Part shown: one piece after another, positions 38,745-52,032 of the stretch
Layout of the letters: each line of letters begins with the position of its first letter
Position numbering within the stretch: position 1 is the stretch's first letter
Source of the DNA: Chionis minor
Lineage: Eukaryota; Chordata; Aves; Charadriiformes; Chionididae
Direction of reading: 5' to 3'
Assembly: GCA_013398295.1 (NCBI GenBank)
Contig: VZSF01001891.1
Location: 992,001 to 1,056,000 of the forward strand
Length of the DNA: 64,000 nt
Notes under the pieces: model-generated
The model's database searches: none
Seen by the model: only the letters and a program-made list of their open reading frames with translations
Told to the model about the DNA's origin: nothing
Translations under genes and position numbers: made by a program

Positions 38745-41700
38745 AGAGGAAAGAAATGTTTAAAATAAATTGATGAAGGATTGATTAAAAAGCGCCTTGA
38801 ACTAAGAAGGGTAAAAAGCCATTAAGTGGACATGTAGAGGGAAAATTGTATAATGATACGTTACATCTACATGATTAAGTTAAAATGGACTATGAAAGGA
38901 AGGTAGAATCGAAAGCAAAATACCAGGACTATTTCCAGCACATTTCAAACAAAAGGCTGGTAACATGAGTCGTCAAACATTTCTGAGATCAAAAGACTGA
39001 ACCTACCTCCTGAAGCATTTAAAAAAATTAAGAGAAACATTTCTTGCAGGAAGGAAGGTTTCTGGTGTAAAAGACACCAGAAATGAACATTTTCTTCTCT
39101 CAAGAAAACGTTGCTCACCAGCATACTGAAATGCAGGAGGGTTCACTGGGAATTTACAACTGCAGATTAACAAAGCCCCACTACAACTGTTATCCCCCCT
39201 CAAATTCTGCAGAAAAACAGGCAATAACACCCCAGCCACATTGTGCCGAGAGGTAAGTCTGGGTTAGAACAACCTGGTTTTCCACATTATGGCACAGTCC
39301 TGCCCTGCCAGGTTAAGAAGCAAAGCTAAGAATACTTGGGAATGATCTAGGATAACCAGGAATAAGTGATGCACACAGCTGACCGCAGAGAAACGCGGAT
39401 GACACCTTTGCTCGGTGATGTCTGTCGTGGCACAGATGAGCAAACCCTGGTGGGGAAAGGGCACAGGTGACTGCAGGCAGTTTCCAAGGCACAGACATGG
39501 TCACTGCTGTGGTGTTCCCTCGACTTTTAGTGCAAACTGGCAAAGAGTTGAAATATTGAGAGAATAGCATGAAATCCCCCCAGTGCCTCAGCACTGGAGT
39601 GGTTCTCACAGTGCAAATGCAATTACCTCCTCCCCATTGGAGCTGCTCTGTGGAAGCAACCACCTCCTGGTTGTTTTGAAGTGCTGATCTGGAAATTTTG
39701 TCAGAGACCATCTAGCTAAAATTAATTGAGGAGTCAGGGTACAACTGCTGCAGAGAGTGGCTACTTTTTGAAAAATCTCTTCTTCATCTCTGTGTCAGTC
39801 TAATCTTGTTCAACTCTCCAGTACCAGCCATGCTGAAAAGATGTATCAAGTCAAGCAGCACCTTTTGGTTTTGTATTTTAAGGGACTGAATGTTGTCATA
39901 AATAGCAATCGCAGGCCAGGCTGGGAACCCCTCTAGCTCAAATACCCATAGACTTCAGTGGAGTTTCCACGTGTGAAGTACACACAAGATCAAGCACAAC
40001 CATCATTGTTATAATACCACTTACAGAAGCACTTTATGCTTCAGAAATAAATTGATAGCTGCAAGAGGAACAAAAGAGCGTGCATGTTATTGTGCAACTG
40101 AATGGCAGCTTTACACATCACTTGGGCCATACACGCTGGCTGGTTAGACTGTAAGGGCTGCTAAGATAATTCACTACCTTTTCCTCCCATTCTTCTACAA
40201 GCACACAGGAAAGATATTAAAGCCCGTGACTTTCTCCAAAAACAAGAAAACAAAACATGAATTCCGCGAGTCCTACGAAAGCCGAAGCAACACGCCAAAC
40301 AGTTGAAAGAAATAAGCCTTTGGCAGCTCTAAGTTGTAAAACACAACAAAGGAGAACCTATGGTTTGCACCTGCTAAATCTCAAATTGCCTCACCATAAT
40401 CTTGTGACACCATAAGTTACAGCCTCTAGCGTGGCATTTTGATAACCACTGCTTTTAAAACCAAATCAGCAAAAAAAGAGAGATATAAATCATTAAGAGA
40501 AAGAGGAACGAGTTTTTTTTAGCTCTTTGTATAGGAGCGTAGCCATACTGGAATAATGTAAAGAGCCTCTTCCTCCTCTTAGAAAATACCACAAATATAG
40601 CATATGAAACAGGATCTTAGAAATCATTCTTAAATAAAAAGAAAATCAACCAAAAACCCACAACTCTGATATGTCTGAAAAGAGAAGGACAAGAAGTACC
40701 AAGGTATTCTGAGACTACTAGTAAATCAGTACTGGATTTGTAAAAGTAACTACAAAATTATTTGAATTAATATAAATCTCAGGCCAGCTTGTCATTATTC
40801 ACAGAGATTCATGAGGCAGCACGAGTATTTAGGCAGATTTTTACTTTAAACAAACTTTATGAGGCCACACAGAGGCAAAAGGNGAAACATCAAGCATTTA
40901 AATGAGGACTTCCATAAAACAAACTGCAATAAAGACCTTCAGGAACATATTAGATGAGTATTAGAAAAGGGTAAATATTGTTAGCTTACAGCGAACAACT
41001 GATAGGCTTTAGGAGGCCTATGAGGGAACATAATCCCACTTAGATCTGGTATGCACGACCAGCAGAAAAACATTTGCAAGCAAAATTTTGTCCGTGCCAG
41101 TAGTAGCAAAATCAGCAGCCGCACTGGCTAATCTGATGAGTGGTAATTTCATTTTGTGCATCCAAAATAAGCTCTTAGATAATACAATTTTCTGAGAGAT
41201 GCTGGTGTGACAAATGCTTGTTTTGTACCAGTCTGCTATTAATTTTAAAATGTTGGTTTTATTTTAAATCCACTCTCGTCTCCAATCTGAGGCCCTTTGC
41301 AATCTTTCCTTCCTTCACTGCATAATTGATGCCATCTTGTGGTGGAAAAAAACCTCACTCTCCTGACGGTTTCAGTTTCCTTTAATAGCCCAAATAATCC
41401 TTGACTAACTCAGTGTCACACAAACGCTGACTATATTCCAAACCTACGTCTCTCCTCCAGAATCCCAGCCTTCAAAACTCTATTTCTACTAAACTCTAAA
41501 TGGTTCTTCCAGCACTGTGAAATTAGCTGAAGTGTGAGCTTTTAGAAATAGAAACTGCATGCAGATTTCTTCCTCCTTCATACCCGAGGTACCAAACCTG
41601 CCTCCACGCTGCTGCCAGGGACAGCCCACACCCAGGTAGCTGCTTCCAGCACCCCCATCTTTATGTTAAACGACTCAATCTATTCTCTTTTGCTGACTCT

Positions 41701-43211
41701 TTTGCTCCCAAACTCATTACTTTCAGACACCTCCGCTCTTGCCCTGCCTTTGATTTCTTTCAGAGAAAGCCAGCGTATCCCTCGCACCACTCTGTGCATC
41801 TCTCTTTTTCCTCCTTTCTGTCACCTGGAGATGTTTCACTCGCCTTTTTTTCCAATTTTGTTTCCAATGTAGCAACCTCACCCATTTCATAGAATTCTGG
41901 TCTTCCCTCCTCCCCTGCAACGTGTGAGCGTCCTCCACCTGCAGGCAAAACGAGCTGGTCCCTCCAGCTCTCTCCCCCCATCCTCCCTGTCCCCTTCCCC
42001 AGGGTGACTAGTGGTGTGAAGCCTCACAGCACCTGGCATATTTTGGATGATCTGCTGCAAACATGTTCTGGCAGACAGAACGACCGGGAGAAGCTCACAT
42101 AGATCCAGCTCCCTTGCCAAACCCCTTCCTCTATTGTGTGCGATTACCTATTGCTCCATCAGCCACCAGTTACACGCCCCAGCTTATGAAACACTTGTTC
42201 CTCAAGTACATCAGACCTCTGTCTTGTAAGATGGCCCTGCTCACCATCCACTCTAAAGCCTCTGTGGATGCCCTTAACTCAGAACTACATCTCCTCAACC
42301 CCCCCAGGGGTGACTTGCATCCCTCCCGCCCGTACCCTCACTCTCCTCAGCTCCAGCAGCAGGTACCCGAGTTCAGAGCATCACCCTGAGCGTCACTGCA
42401 GCACCAGTGGCACGGCCACCAGCAGAAGGGCACCCACCCCTCACCCAGGGCTGAGTGGCCAGAGCTCCCTGACCCTCTCTGGGCAGCGAGGGCACTCCCA
42501 GCACCTTGCTGGCAGGGCTGGAGAGGGGAACAGCATCGAGCCCAGCCCGGAGGAGCAGGAGCCAGGGATTTGCTGTTTTATCCATGTCTTTCTAACAGGG
42601 GAGCTACCAAGGAAGAGCTTGAGAATGCGGGATCTGTTGATCTCAGGAATCTCCTCCAGTCTTCAAAATCCTCTGGATTTACCTCTCACTTGCCACAAGT
42701 TGTATTTTACTGCCCCAGTACAGGCCAGTTGAGCCATTTGCCTATCAACCAGCAAAAGCTGAGTAACACCAGGAATAGGAGTCTCCTCTTGGAAGCACGT
42801 CAGATGAATGACAGTGACAGAGAGAAAGTTTCTTCATTTCCAAGTCCTGCTTCTTAATGAAGCTCCTGGATACAAGCAGAGAATACGGAAAGCGGGACAG
42901 CGTTTGCAGCACTTCACTCCGGAGCACTGGAGTTAACTGGCCATCAGTGGAAACCCTTCTGGCTTTACCAAAATTCACACATAGCTAAGGACTAGGAGCC
43001 AGTGGCTCCTGGCTGGGCTCTCCACCATGGCTGCCTGCCATACGCTGCTCAAGGGATGAGACAACCAAAAAAAACCGTTGCATCGGAGAGATCCCCCACC
43101 TTTCCCAAGAGTCTCAAGCAAATTTTCTTCTGTGTTTCAGGTTGCAGAAATGCCAGGTTTTTCTGAACAACAAATACAGCAAACTACATCTACCTGCTTT
43201 GTGAAAGATAA

Positions 43212-43225
43212 GGGGGGGGGGGGGG
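43212..43225. repeat. G14 homopolymer
   Basis: Fourteen consecutive G bases. The length is likely polymorphic or uncertain in assembly. Confidence 0.85.
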
Positions 43226-45839
43226 AATCTCTTAATATTTTTGTCTCCTCTAACTTAATTTGTTGGTGCTTTATTAAGTATTGGATTTTGGTTTATATAA
43301 AGGTAAACAATGTTATCACACAAATCTTAATCTTATAATTGCAGCCTCACTTGAATTACTTGATGATTAGCCTCTAGGCATAACGCTCATCTTGTTCAGT
43401 TATACCTTCATTATCATCAGATTCATTAATTTCATCCTCTGTGTGCTAAAGCAGTGCATGGTTAAAGGCAACATTTAGCAATATTCAGAATATTGGCAAG
43501 ATTACCCATTCTCCGGTGAAGAGTTTGTAGAAGTAATATTACACCAAGAGGATCAAGAAGTTAATTTTTCCTTTAAATCCTTGGTGCACTAAGGTAATAG
43601 TTAAATTAAAAAATATCAGTACTTAATTATTTAATTGTAATTTCAGCACACGCTGAGCATAGTGAACAGCCTTGAGGTGGACCCTGAAGGGACTTTGCCA
43701 GAGCATGGCTGGGTGAGCATCCTCCTTCCACCTGCACGGCCAGAGGAGCCAGGATCTGCTGCCAGAGAGGGCACTTGGCCCCTGGGGTAAGAATTTTGCT
43801 CGCTGAATCACTACCTGTCAGCAGCTGAGTTTGCTAATCCTCCTATAAGCTAGGGCTGTGTAAGCAGACTTGTGGTTTTTTTTACTCTGTAGTTGTTCTT
43901 GGCTGTGCCTTACACTACCAGGTTGTACACAACTCCTCTATATTCCAATTCCATTATTACTGGGTGGTGGTTTTTTAAACAAACCCCTTTGGAAGGAGGC
44001 CGAGAGATCAGTCAGTCACACAGCAGGGAAGCGAAGGATGGAAACCAGCCATCGAGGTTACTAGCTTGGGAGAAACTGTCTCCAAGTGACACGGGTGATG
44101 AATCCAGACACAGCAAAGCCATCACATCAAGGTTGGCATAGTCTTTCCAAGCCTCCCAGGGTAAGCTCATCAAGTTATTTTTTTGTTATAGCTATGAGAG
44201 AGTAAATGGGATGTCACACCATTTATCTTTAAAACGTGTTGATTAGTACCTGCTTGCAGAGCGGGGGTTTTGACAAGATTCCCCTAACATGGGTCAAACC
44301 CTTCCAGACCCTAAATGTGCCCTTCAAGAACTGTAAGGGGCAGACAGGTAAAAATGAATAGTCTAAACTTACCTCTGTATCAGCTTATAAAAGCTTTCTT
44401 ACAGCACCATCAGAACAAAAGGGTACTATATGGACACAATATATTATCAAGCCAGTTCATGTGTCATTTCTGTGCTCTTTGACCATTAAGGAGAACAACT
44501 ATACAGCTTATAAAAAGAGCTGTATATGTTCCAGCTAGAGGCACAGCCATCAGGACAGCTAAGCTATCAAGCACAGGGATTTATTTCTAAACCACTAAAT
44601 TAAACTTTCGGTTATAAAGCAGTATTTTAGCTTCTTAGCATCTATGGCAACATGTAGAGATTGATGCAACGCCACTGGTAGGCGAGGAGCGATACAGCCA
44701 ACCTGCCAGCAAGTAAACCAGAGAAACAGTCCCCTGACATGCTGGATGTATTTGGTAAAAGGGAGGAATTAAGTAAATACACATGCAAATATATGCGGGC
44801 CAATTTAATAGAGGCCTTCGAACTCAAGTGCTAACATTTGTACAGCTTACACTCTGCACATCTCTTGTGTACTTTTAAGCTACAGACAGCTTTATTCAAG
44901 AGGACAAATATGACTTGCATTAGAAGAGCAGGTGAAGTATTTCTCTGGCCTGTCTTCCAGGGTTGGGGCCCAGATACAGCACCGAAAGCAGAATCCGAGA
45001 CATATTTAACAAGACAGAAATTTAGAGTTACTATTTTAAGTTTATAATACCTGTTTTAGACAATAAGATTATTCGAATAACATTTATTTCTGCAGAAAAC
45101 GGCTCCTCTTGCCAGAGCAAGGATTCAGAGATGCCTCAGCACTGGGGCTATGGTGTTTTTCCCCTCTACAGCCCTTTAGAAAACCAACTTCAAACACTTG
45201 CAAGGTTGCAAACCAGTACTTTCTAGGTGTGTTTTGGAGGTTTCTCACAGCTGGTTGGGGCTGATATTAAGCTGAGTTGGGGAGAAGGGAGCTGTCCTGA
45301 TGCCTGTGGGAGTCCTCAGCCAGGCACCCCTCCAGGCACCATCCTAAACCAGGCATGACTCCTCCAGGGAAGTTGTTTTTTCTTTAAAAAAAAAAACATA
45401 ACCCCCTAAGTCCTCAGTTGTTTACAAACTTGCAGTGGCATGGAGAGGTTGTGAAACCTCCTGCTGTCTTTACATTGCCTTTACCTGGGCTTCGGACCAG
45501 CTCAGGGATGCGAACCGAGTTCGGCTACTGACTTCATGTGCTCAGAATCACACCCGAGAAATTAAATTCAGTTATACTGAAGCCAGTGACCACTTCGAGA
45601 CCATTAAAATGTCAGTTAATTAAAGCTGGATTTACCAAAGGTTACAAAACAGGTTGTCATCTGTCAAAATCCAAAACTGAAATTCCCTCAACAGTTTAGG
45701 GGATATTTTATGGTGACGAGACAACACAACAAGTTGTTACTTTTTCTTTTTTTCATATTGACTTGCCTCTGTAAAGCTGCTTGCCTTCCACAAAAGAAAA
45801 AAGGGCCTCAAAGAGTTGGCAATTCCCTCACGAAGCTGA

Positions 45840-46270
45840 AATGAGACCAGGTTCCACTAATCATGCCATCCATAAATCGTGAGATTTTGGGAATTCATTG
45901 TAGCTTCATATGGTAAAAAGCGCCAAGGAAAAATATTTAATTGAAAGAGCTCATTTAGTTCTAAAACTGTGCAACAGTAAAATTTATCAAGTATCAGATC
46001 TTGATTTTGCCTGTTGCTTTTACATTTATGTAGGATCAAATCCAGACAATCTCTCATTAAAAGCAACAGGCCAACTGAAGAAGAAAAACATTTTCTAGGG
46101 AAAGCAAAATTAGAGGAATCTGGCCCCGATTTGTTTAAATGGCAATTATACAATGAGTTAACTGCAAAAGATACGGATTTCAGAACCAAAGGCCTTCTCT
46201 TTAGCAGCCACATTAAGAACCAGCGGTGTATGCATGTCTCATCTCATGTATCTTTTCAAAAAAACTAATT
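45840..46270. promoter_or_regulatory. Candidate conserved regulatory block
   Basis: Complex, AT-rich, repeat-free sequence with ATATTTAATTGAAAGAGC, GTATCAGATCTTGATTTTGC, CTCATTAAAAGCAACAGG and GGCAATTATACAATGAGTTAACT. Frames on both strands (118 codons minus, 62 and 84 codons plus) show no recognisable protein. Confidence 0.25.
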
Positions 46271-47641
46271 AAAAACATGGCATGGTGTCAAGCTTTTGTG
46301 TAAGTCCAAATCTCATCTCCATAAACTAATAGAAGCTTTTCTGGTTCATCAACAAGCCAGTGACAGCACAGGCAATCAGTCCTTTCCTAGGCAATGCCTG
46401 CTTCTGCATTATGATCAAGAAGTGAGATGCTAATAACCTCTTGGGCCTTATTTGTTGAGTTTGTATTTGGAAAAAAAAAAAAAAGCAGTCAAGTCAGGAG
46501 GCAGACTGAAACAAATTAGGGGCTCTAATTTCAACCAAGAGTAATTATTTGCCCTGTAACCACCTGTACATGCTCAACAAATTCACACTCTTTGACCTCC
46601 AGAAATTTCTAAGTGCTACTCACACAACTGAGCAGCTTTTTGGTAATGTCATTGAGACTTAAATCTTATTAGATTTGAATCCCAGAACTCAGAAGCTGGA
46701 GAGCTTCCATCTCACTCTTCCTCTAATAGGATCTCCAAAGCGCTCACTTCTTCCAAAAGGCAGTTTCCTTCAGTTTGATTTTTGAACCAAGCACTTCAAG
46801 CACAGCATGCCTTTTCTTTCTAACAAGACTTTTGGGCAGTGCTGGTGGGGCAAACTTCAATTTCTACTGAATAAAAGCAAATTTCAAGAAGGTCTTGTAG
46901 CAATACTGTAGCCAAAACCTCACACCCAGACAACTGAGAACCGCCCCCCATGAATGAAGATCTCATCTGCTAAACTCTGAAGTAATACAGCTCTGTGGGG
47001 CAGCAAACTGCTGGAAAGAGTTTGGAAAGTCATTTTGGTCAGGCAGGTAGTCATCATGCCCTGGTGCAAAGACCAGTTTCACCAGTTACAATGCTTCACG
47101 TTCCCTTTCCTCAGCCTTCCCAGTGCATTTTGACAAAGAAGAGTCCTATCTAGAAAAGCAAACTATTTTTACATGTATTCTATATATATAATAATGTTTT
47201 TTTAACGTATAGATATACACACACTAGCTATATGCACAGTACAATTTTGTGTGGATAAACTACTTGGCTGGAGGATCCAGTCCTTACCCCTAACTTCTCA
47301 TTTACCACCCAGGTGGCACTTCCTTGCCTCAGCACCAGCTTCTGCACAGTGACATGGTGGGGGCAAGATCTGACCACTTTTACATCACAACGCTTCCTTC
47401 CAAGCTTATTTCCAGACAGGCTCGTTCCCACTTCACTGTGTGGGTGCCGACATGCTGTTCCAGCCCTGTGTGTGACAGATCACCCACTGCTGCTGCTGAG
47501 TGCTGCACGTCCTTGTCACCTGCACCCCAAGGAACAGCACAAGCTTGGGCAGGATTTGGTCCCACAGACAAGAGGCAAAAGGCCAGATTTCTCCCAGGCC
47601 TCCTTGGAATACCCCTAGAGAGACAGGCTCAGCTTCCCTCT

Positions 47642-47668
47642 CCCCCCCCCCCCCCCCCCNCCCCCCCC
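47642..47668. repeat. Poly-C tract with an unresolved base
   Basis: About 26 C bases interrupted by a single N at 47660, so the true length is unknown. Long plus-strand frames crossing it are artefacts of the C-run (poly-proline). Confidence 0.9.
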
Positions 47669-48093
47669 GCCATCAGCAAGGAATGACTTTGATTTTAGTT
47701 TTTGTGGGAAGGGTGAGGACTATTACAGCACAGCCCAGGAGCTAATTGGCATTTGGGGATGGGAACATGAAGAACAGAGATTTTTCATACATGCCTGAAA
47801 GCCTGTATTACTTTTACCCTTAAAAAATTTCTTATTGAGTCACATAGTGTGGTGTTAATTAGTCTACAATTGTAACTAAGAAAGAGCCACGATGTGTAAT
47901 CTGGATATGGGCACCCACCAGTGTCAGCACCTGAACCTTAGAACCATGTCTGGCCCCCAGCGCTACAGGAATATCGCAAGTGGAAAATTCGGATTTAAAC
48001 TCTCCCAAAGTTAGAGGTCTGAAATTCAAAGCTCCGATTCAAACCAAACTCTGCTACTGGTCTTCAGTGAGATACTAAACTAGGCAAGCTCTC

Positions 48094-48150
48094 CTAAAAA
48101 AAAAAACCAAACAAACAAACAAAAAAAAAAAACACCCCAACACACACAAA
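48094..48150. repeat. A-rich and CAAA simple repeat
   Basis: A-run, CCAAACAAACAAACAAA, a second A-run, then CACACACA. Low complexity. Confidence 0.85.
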
Positions 48151-51100
48151 CAAGAAAGGCAAAAACATTTAGCCCTGTTTCAGAACGGCAGAGCTAGTGC
48201 ACATGGAATACCATCGATGAACCCTCAAGTTGCAGAGCCGTAGGGCCCTGCTTCACACGCTGCTCTTCGAGCTTCAGATGTTAACGGCTAAAGAGTCCCA
48301 CGGACGTTACGAATAGACCCTCTCCCCCAATGGAAATACAACAGCTTTGGGTTTACCAGCTTTTTCAACATGTATACAGGAGTCACAACACTTGTATTAC
48401 AACCTCTGATATTTTGGGGATAACAATTAGCAGAGAATCGAACTCTGAAGTGGGGTAAATGTCATCCCTAAAAGCCCATACGTAGTCAATATTAGTCTAA
48501 TTAAGGCTACCACCCCACAAAACACAGGTTTAGCCCCTAAGACCAATTTAAAGGCTCCCCCCTTCCCATCAGCTGCGGCTCAGCTCCCCGCCCCTTCGTG
48601 CACCTCACACTAGAAAAGGTGACAAACTAGGTGGCTTAAAACACACCCCTTAAAAACTCCTGCTTCTTATCCACAAGTTATTTTTAAACACATGTCATCA
48701 AATGAGGGGCTTGGATACAATGAAGCTGGAAAACAGAAGAGGAAAGATTTGTATTGCAGCACTTTTCATCCCAGTCTATATGCAAAATACAGCACAGGTC
48801 CCTGCATTATGAAGTTGCACTGCTTGAGAAGAAGAAATTTTCTTTTTTTTTTTTTCCCTCCCACCAAATAGTATTTTCAGGAAGAGCCCTGCATTGCAAA
48901 TGGCTCACGTTAGCCCAGCTTGAGTTCATTTATTTGGCTGTGCTGACCCCCAGAGCCCAGCGCTCTGTACGGCACATCCTAACGCCAAAACCCACCGAGT
49001 CGCTCACACGCTTCCCACTCCCTGCCACCGATTCCAAGAGGTTTTGCTGGAGGGATTGCTCCCGCAGGCTGGGGCTGATTGCACCCTGGCAGCACCAGAG
49101 AAAACAGACATTCACCCTGCCTTGGCCCAAATTGCTGCACGCACAAGAAACTGCCAAGTTAACTAGACAAGAGACATAGGCATTACAATGAAAGCACACA
49201 GAGAAGCTCACGGGAAAGCTGCCTGATTATATCTAATATCTCCAGCCACACACCTAGTAAACCCCAAATTACCACTAGATAAGCCCCAACTGCGGCAGAA
49301 GGGAATCCTTTGTTTCTGCTACTTGGGTCAGGAGGAAGCTGATAGATTTATATCGCACGTTTTTAGAACTGCCCAATTCCATTTTTCTGAAATAATTGTT
49401 GGCCACATCAACAACTACCAAACGTTTTCTGCAAACACTTATTCACGGCGTGGGTTTGGTTCACAGCACTTCTGCTGAAAGCTATGGATACACACAGGTC
49501 AATAACAGAAAGATCTGCCAGACTGGCAAACTTTGAAGTACTCATTTGACCCTGCACTTCTTACAGGGGAGGGGGCAGGGAAGTATTTTGTCCTTTATTA
49601 ACATCAGATTCTTGCCTTGTGCCTTCTCCTTTGATTTAGGAATTAACTGAAACGTCTTCCTTTTGCACAGAGCACTAAAAACACCATAAAGTTTCCCTTT
49701 CCCAAGTTAAGGTCTCCTAACTGATGAGGGTTTAAGGCTTGCTTGCTGGGCCAGTTAAGTATATCTACATGCTTTTTTAACTTTTAAAGCTCAATGCCAC
49801 CTCCAGCCTAGGAAAAAAAAAAAAAAATGAAAATGAAGCTTTACTTGAGGTAAAAAGCATTTTTCACAACCCAGATGGGAATTACCTCCCCTCTTCTCCC
49901 CGCACAAATGGCAACCTGATAAATCCCTGTCTATCCTCCTGCAAAGACAGGATCTTTGTTCCCAGCTGTGCTTCCCAACCTCCACCTTTTTCTACACCAC
50001 CTCGTAGGCTGACACTTGCGTTCTCAGCTGCTGCTGTAGCTCAGGGGTCTGTGAACAAGGACATCACCCCCGAATCCCCCCCTGTCACCAGCCTGCCGGA
50101 CACCCCGTTGGAGCCACAACGTGCTCCCCAGCTGCAGAGCTGGTTATCATTGACACTGTGCGCACACAGGGGACAAAGTGAAAGTGCTGAAGCAGGGAAA
50201 AACAGAAAGAAAGAAGAAAAAAAAAAAAGAAGTAATAATAAATAGCATCCTGGAAATGAACCAGGAGAGCAGAATCACTTGATGTATCATTCAGGATCGC
50301 ATACCACTGAGAAACCCTGTCTCAGCAAACAGGCTGCTACAGCACCCATACATCACCCACACCGGGACAGCCGAGGGGAGCCAGAATCCCAGCTCCCACC
50401 TGCAGAAGAGCTGGAGCCCCTCAGCTACAGCCAGTGCCTCCGTGCATCCCATCTCCAGCAAGGTTACAGCATGGAGTCCTACGTGCCTTCCTTCAGCACC
50501 GGAGGCCGCAATATTTTTGCCATAAACAAGTGTGTTAAACACTGGAACGAGTTAAATGTAAAATAGCCGTTTAGGAAAATATCCAGCTCCAAGGAGAGGC
50601 TAAGCCAAGAGAAAGTCTGTGATGCAGTATCCTCAATGCATCACCTCCTCGCAGAAAAACATCCTCTACACATAAGGGAGGGATCCCAGCATATTTTCTT
50701 CTTCCAGCATAAGTTATTAGGGAAGTAGAGAGAAAGCACAAGGCTTCATCATGACATTCCACAAACACCACCTGCAAATGCCTGACGCTACACTCACTTG
50801 CGGCAAGCCGGGCTTCCATCCATCTCTAGCCAGGCAACAAACTACCCATGCAACACCCATAACTCAGTGCTAAGAGCTTCCACCCCTTTTGTACACACCA
50901 TTTCTCTTGAGGCTCCTTCCTCACTTAACGTGCCCTCTCCTCCAGCCGCAGGGGGTACGATGTCCCTTGGAACCCGCTCCGGTACATCCTCTTCACAGCC
51001 AACACCACTTCCCGTAACTTCCACAACAGCAACTTTCACAGGAACTGGTTTCTTGCCTTCAGGAAGTGGGACAAGTTGTCTGGGACTCACAAAGAGTACA

Positions 51101-51300
51101 AGGCATTTCTTGCAAAGGAGCAGCATAAGAAAATCCAGAAAAACAACTGAACTTCCCTCACACAGAGTGGCCAGAGAAGGAGTGGAGAAGTGCAAGTGAA
51201 GAGCTCACCACCTGCGGCTTGAAGCAACTGATCACAATTAAGGCTTAAGTCATCAAGCAGGTGTTCCTGGTTTAAGTAATTCACTTCACCTGGTTTCCCA

Positions 51301-51330
51301 CTTTTTTTTACTTTTTTTTTTTTTTTTAAG
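51301..51330. repeat. T-rich simple repeat
   Basis: Two T-runs separated by AC, ending about 275 bp upstream of the CR1 copy at 51605. Confidence 0.85.
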
Positions 51331-51604
51331 GTAGCTCCCTAACAAAGCAAGTACCATCCCTGCTTATTCCCAATACCCACCAGGATCAACCATAGCCGTA
51401 GCCATTCTAACAGTTAAATTACCAATGCTCCAAGCCTCAGTTTTCACCTTGTGCTGAATGACTTGTTTCACAGCGATGATGTGATCTTTTGTTCTTCGAA
51501 TTTGTGTCAATCTGTATATTAATAAACACTGGGTTTAACTAAGAATATAAAATTAATGGTTTCATTTCTTGTTAGATAAGTTAGACAAACTATTCCCAAT
51601 CTTG

Positions 51605-52032
51605 GAAGATGATTAGGGGACTGGAACATCTTTCTTATGAGGAAAGGCTGAGGGATTTGGGTCTTTTTAATCTGGAGAAGAGAAGACTGAGGGGGGATCT
51701 CATCAATGATTACAAATAGTTAAATGGAGGGGGCCAGGAGGAGGGGCCCAGTCTTTTTTCAGTGGTACCCAGTGACAGGACAAGGGGCAATGGGTATAAA
51801 CTCAAATATAGGAAGTTCCATCTCAACATGAGGAGGAACTTCTTTCCTTTGGCAGAGCCCTGGCACAGGCTGCCCAGAGAGGTGGGGGAGTCTCCGACTC
51901 TGGAGACATTCCCAACCCGCCTGGACGCCATCCTGTGCAACCTGCTCTGGGTCACCCTGTCCTGGCAGCCCCCAGGGGTTGGACTAGCTGATCTCCAGAG
52001 GTCCCTTCCAACCCTGGTGATTCTATGATTCT
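51605..52032 (+). mobile_element. CR1 LINE fragment, longest forward copy, about 430 bp
   Basis: Forward CR1: GATTAGGGGACTGGAACATC, ATGAGGAAAGGCTGAGGGAT, GTGACAGGACAAGGGGCAAT, AACATGAGGAGGAACTTCTT, CACAGGCTGCCCAGAGAGGT, and the end GTTGGACTAGCTGATCTCCA then CCTTCCAACCCTGGTGATTC with two ATTCTATG-type repeats. It is 5'-truncated and has no intact ORF2 domain. Confidence 0.95.

Larger units (their letters stand above)
31291..43000. other. Gene-free non-coding stretch
   Basis: No exon recognised. Contains the 45-bp tandem duplication (31641-31721), the G-run at 32400, the diverged duplicate pair (33.4/34.9 kb), the longest open frame of the window (35178-35960, 260 codons, no known domain), a hairpin at 35583-35608, and one ambiguous base (N at 40883). 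Confidence 0.6.
43001..51604. other. Gene-free non-coding stretch
   Basis: No exon recognised with confidence. Contains the G14 run, a 23-codon acidic open stretch on the minus strand at 43374-43442 after an acceptor-like sequence, an enhancer-like block at 45840-46270, and low-complexity tracts at 47642, 48094 and 51301. Confidence 0.6.

Noticed and set aside
47324..47745. Plus-strand frames with poly-proline
   Set aside because: They run through the poly-C tract with an unresolved base; the frame is an artefact of uncertain length.
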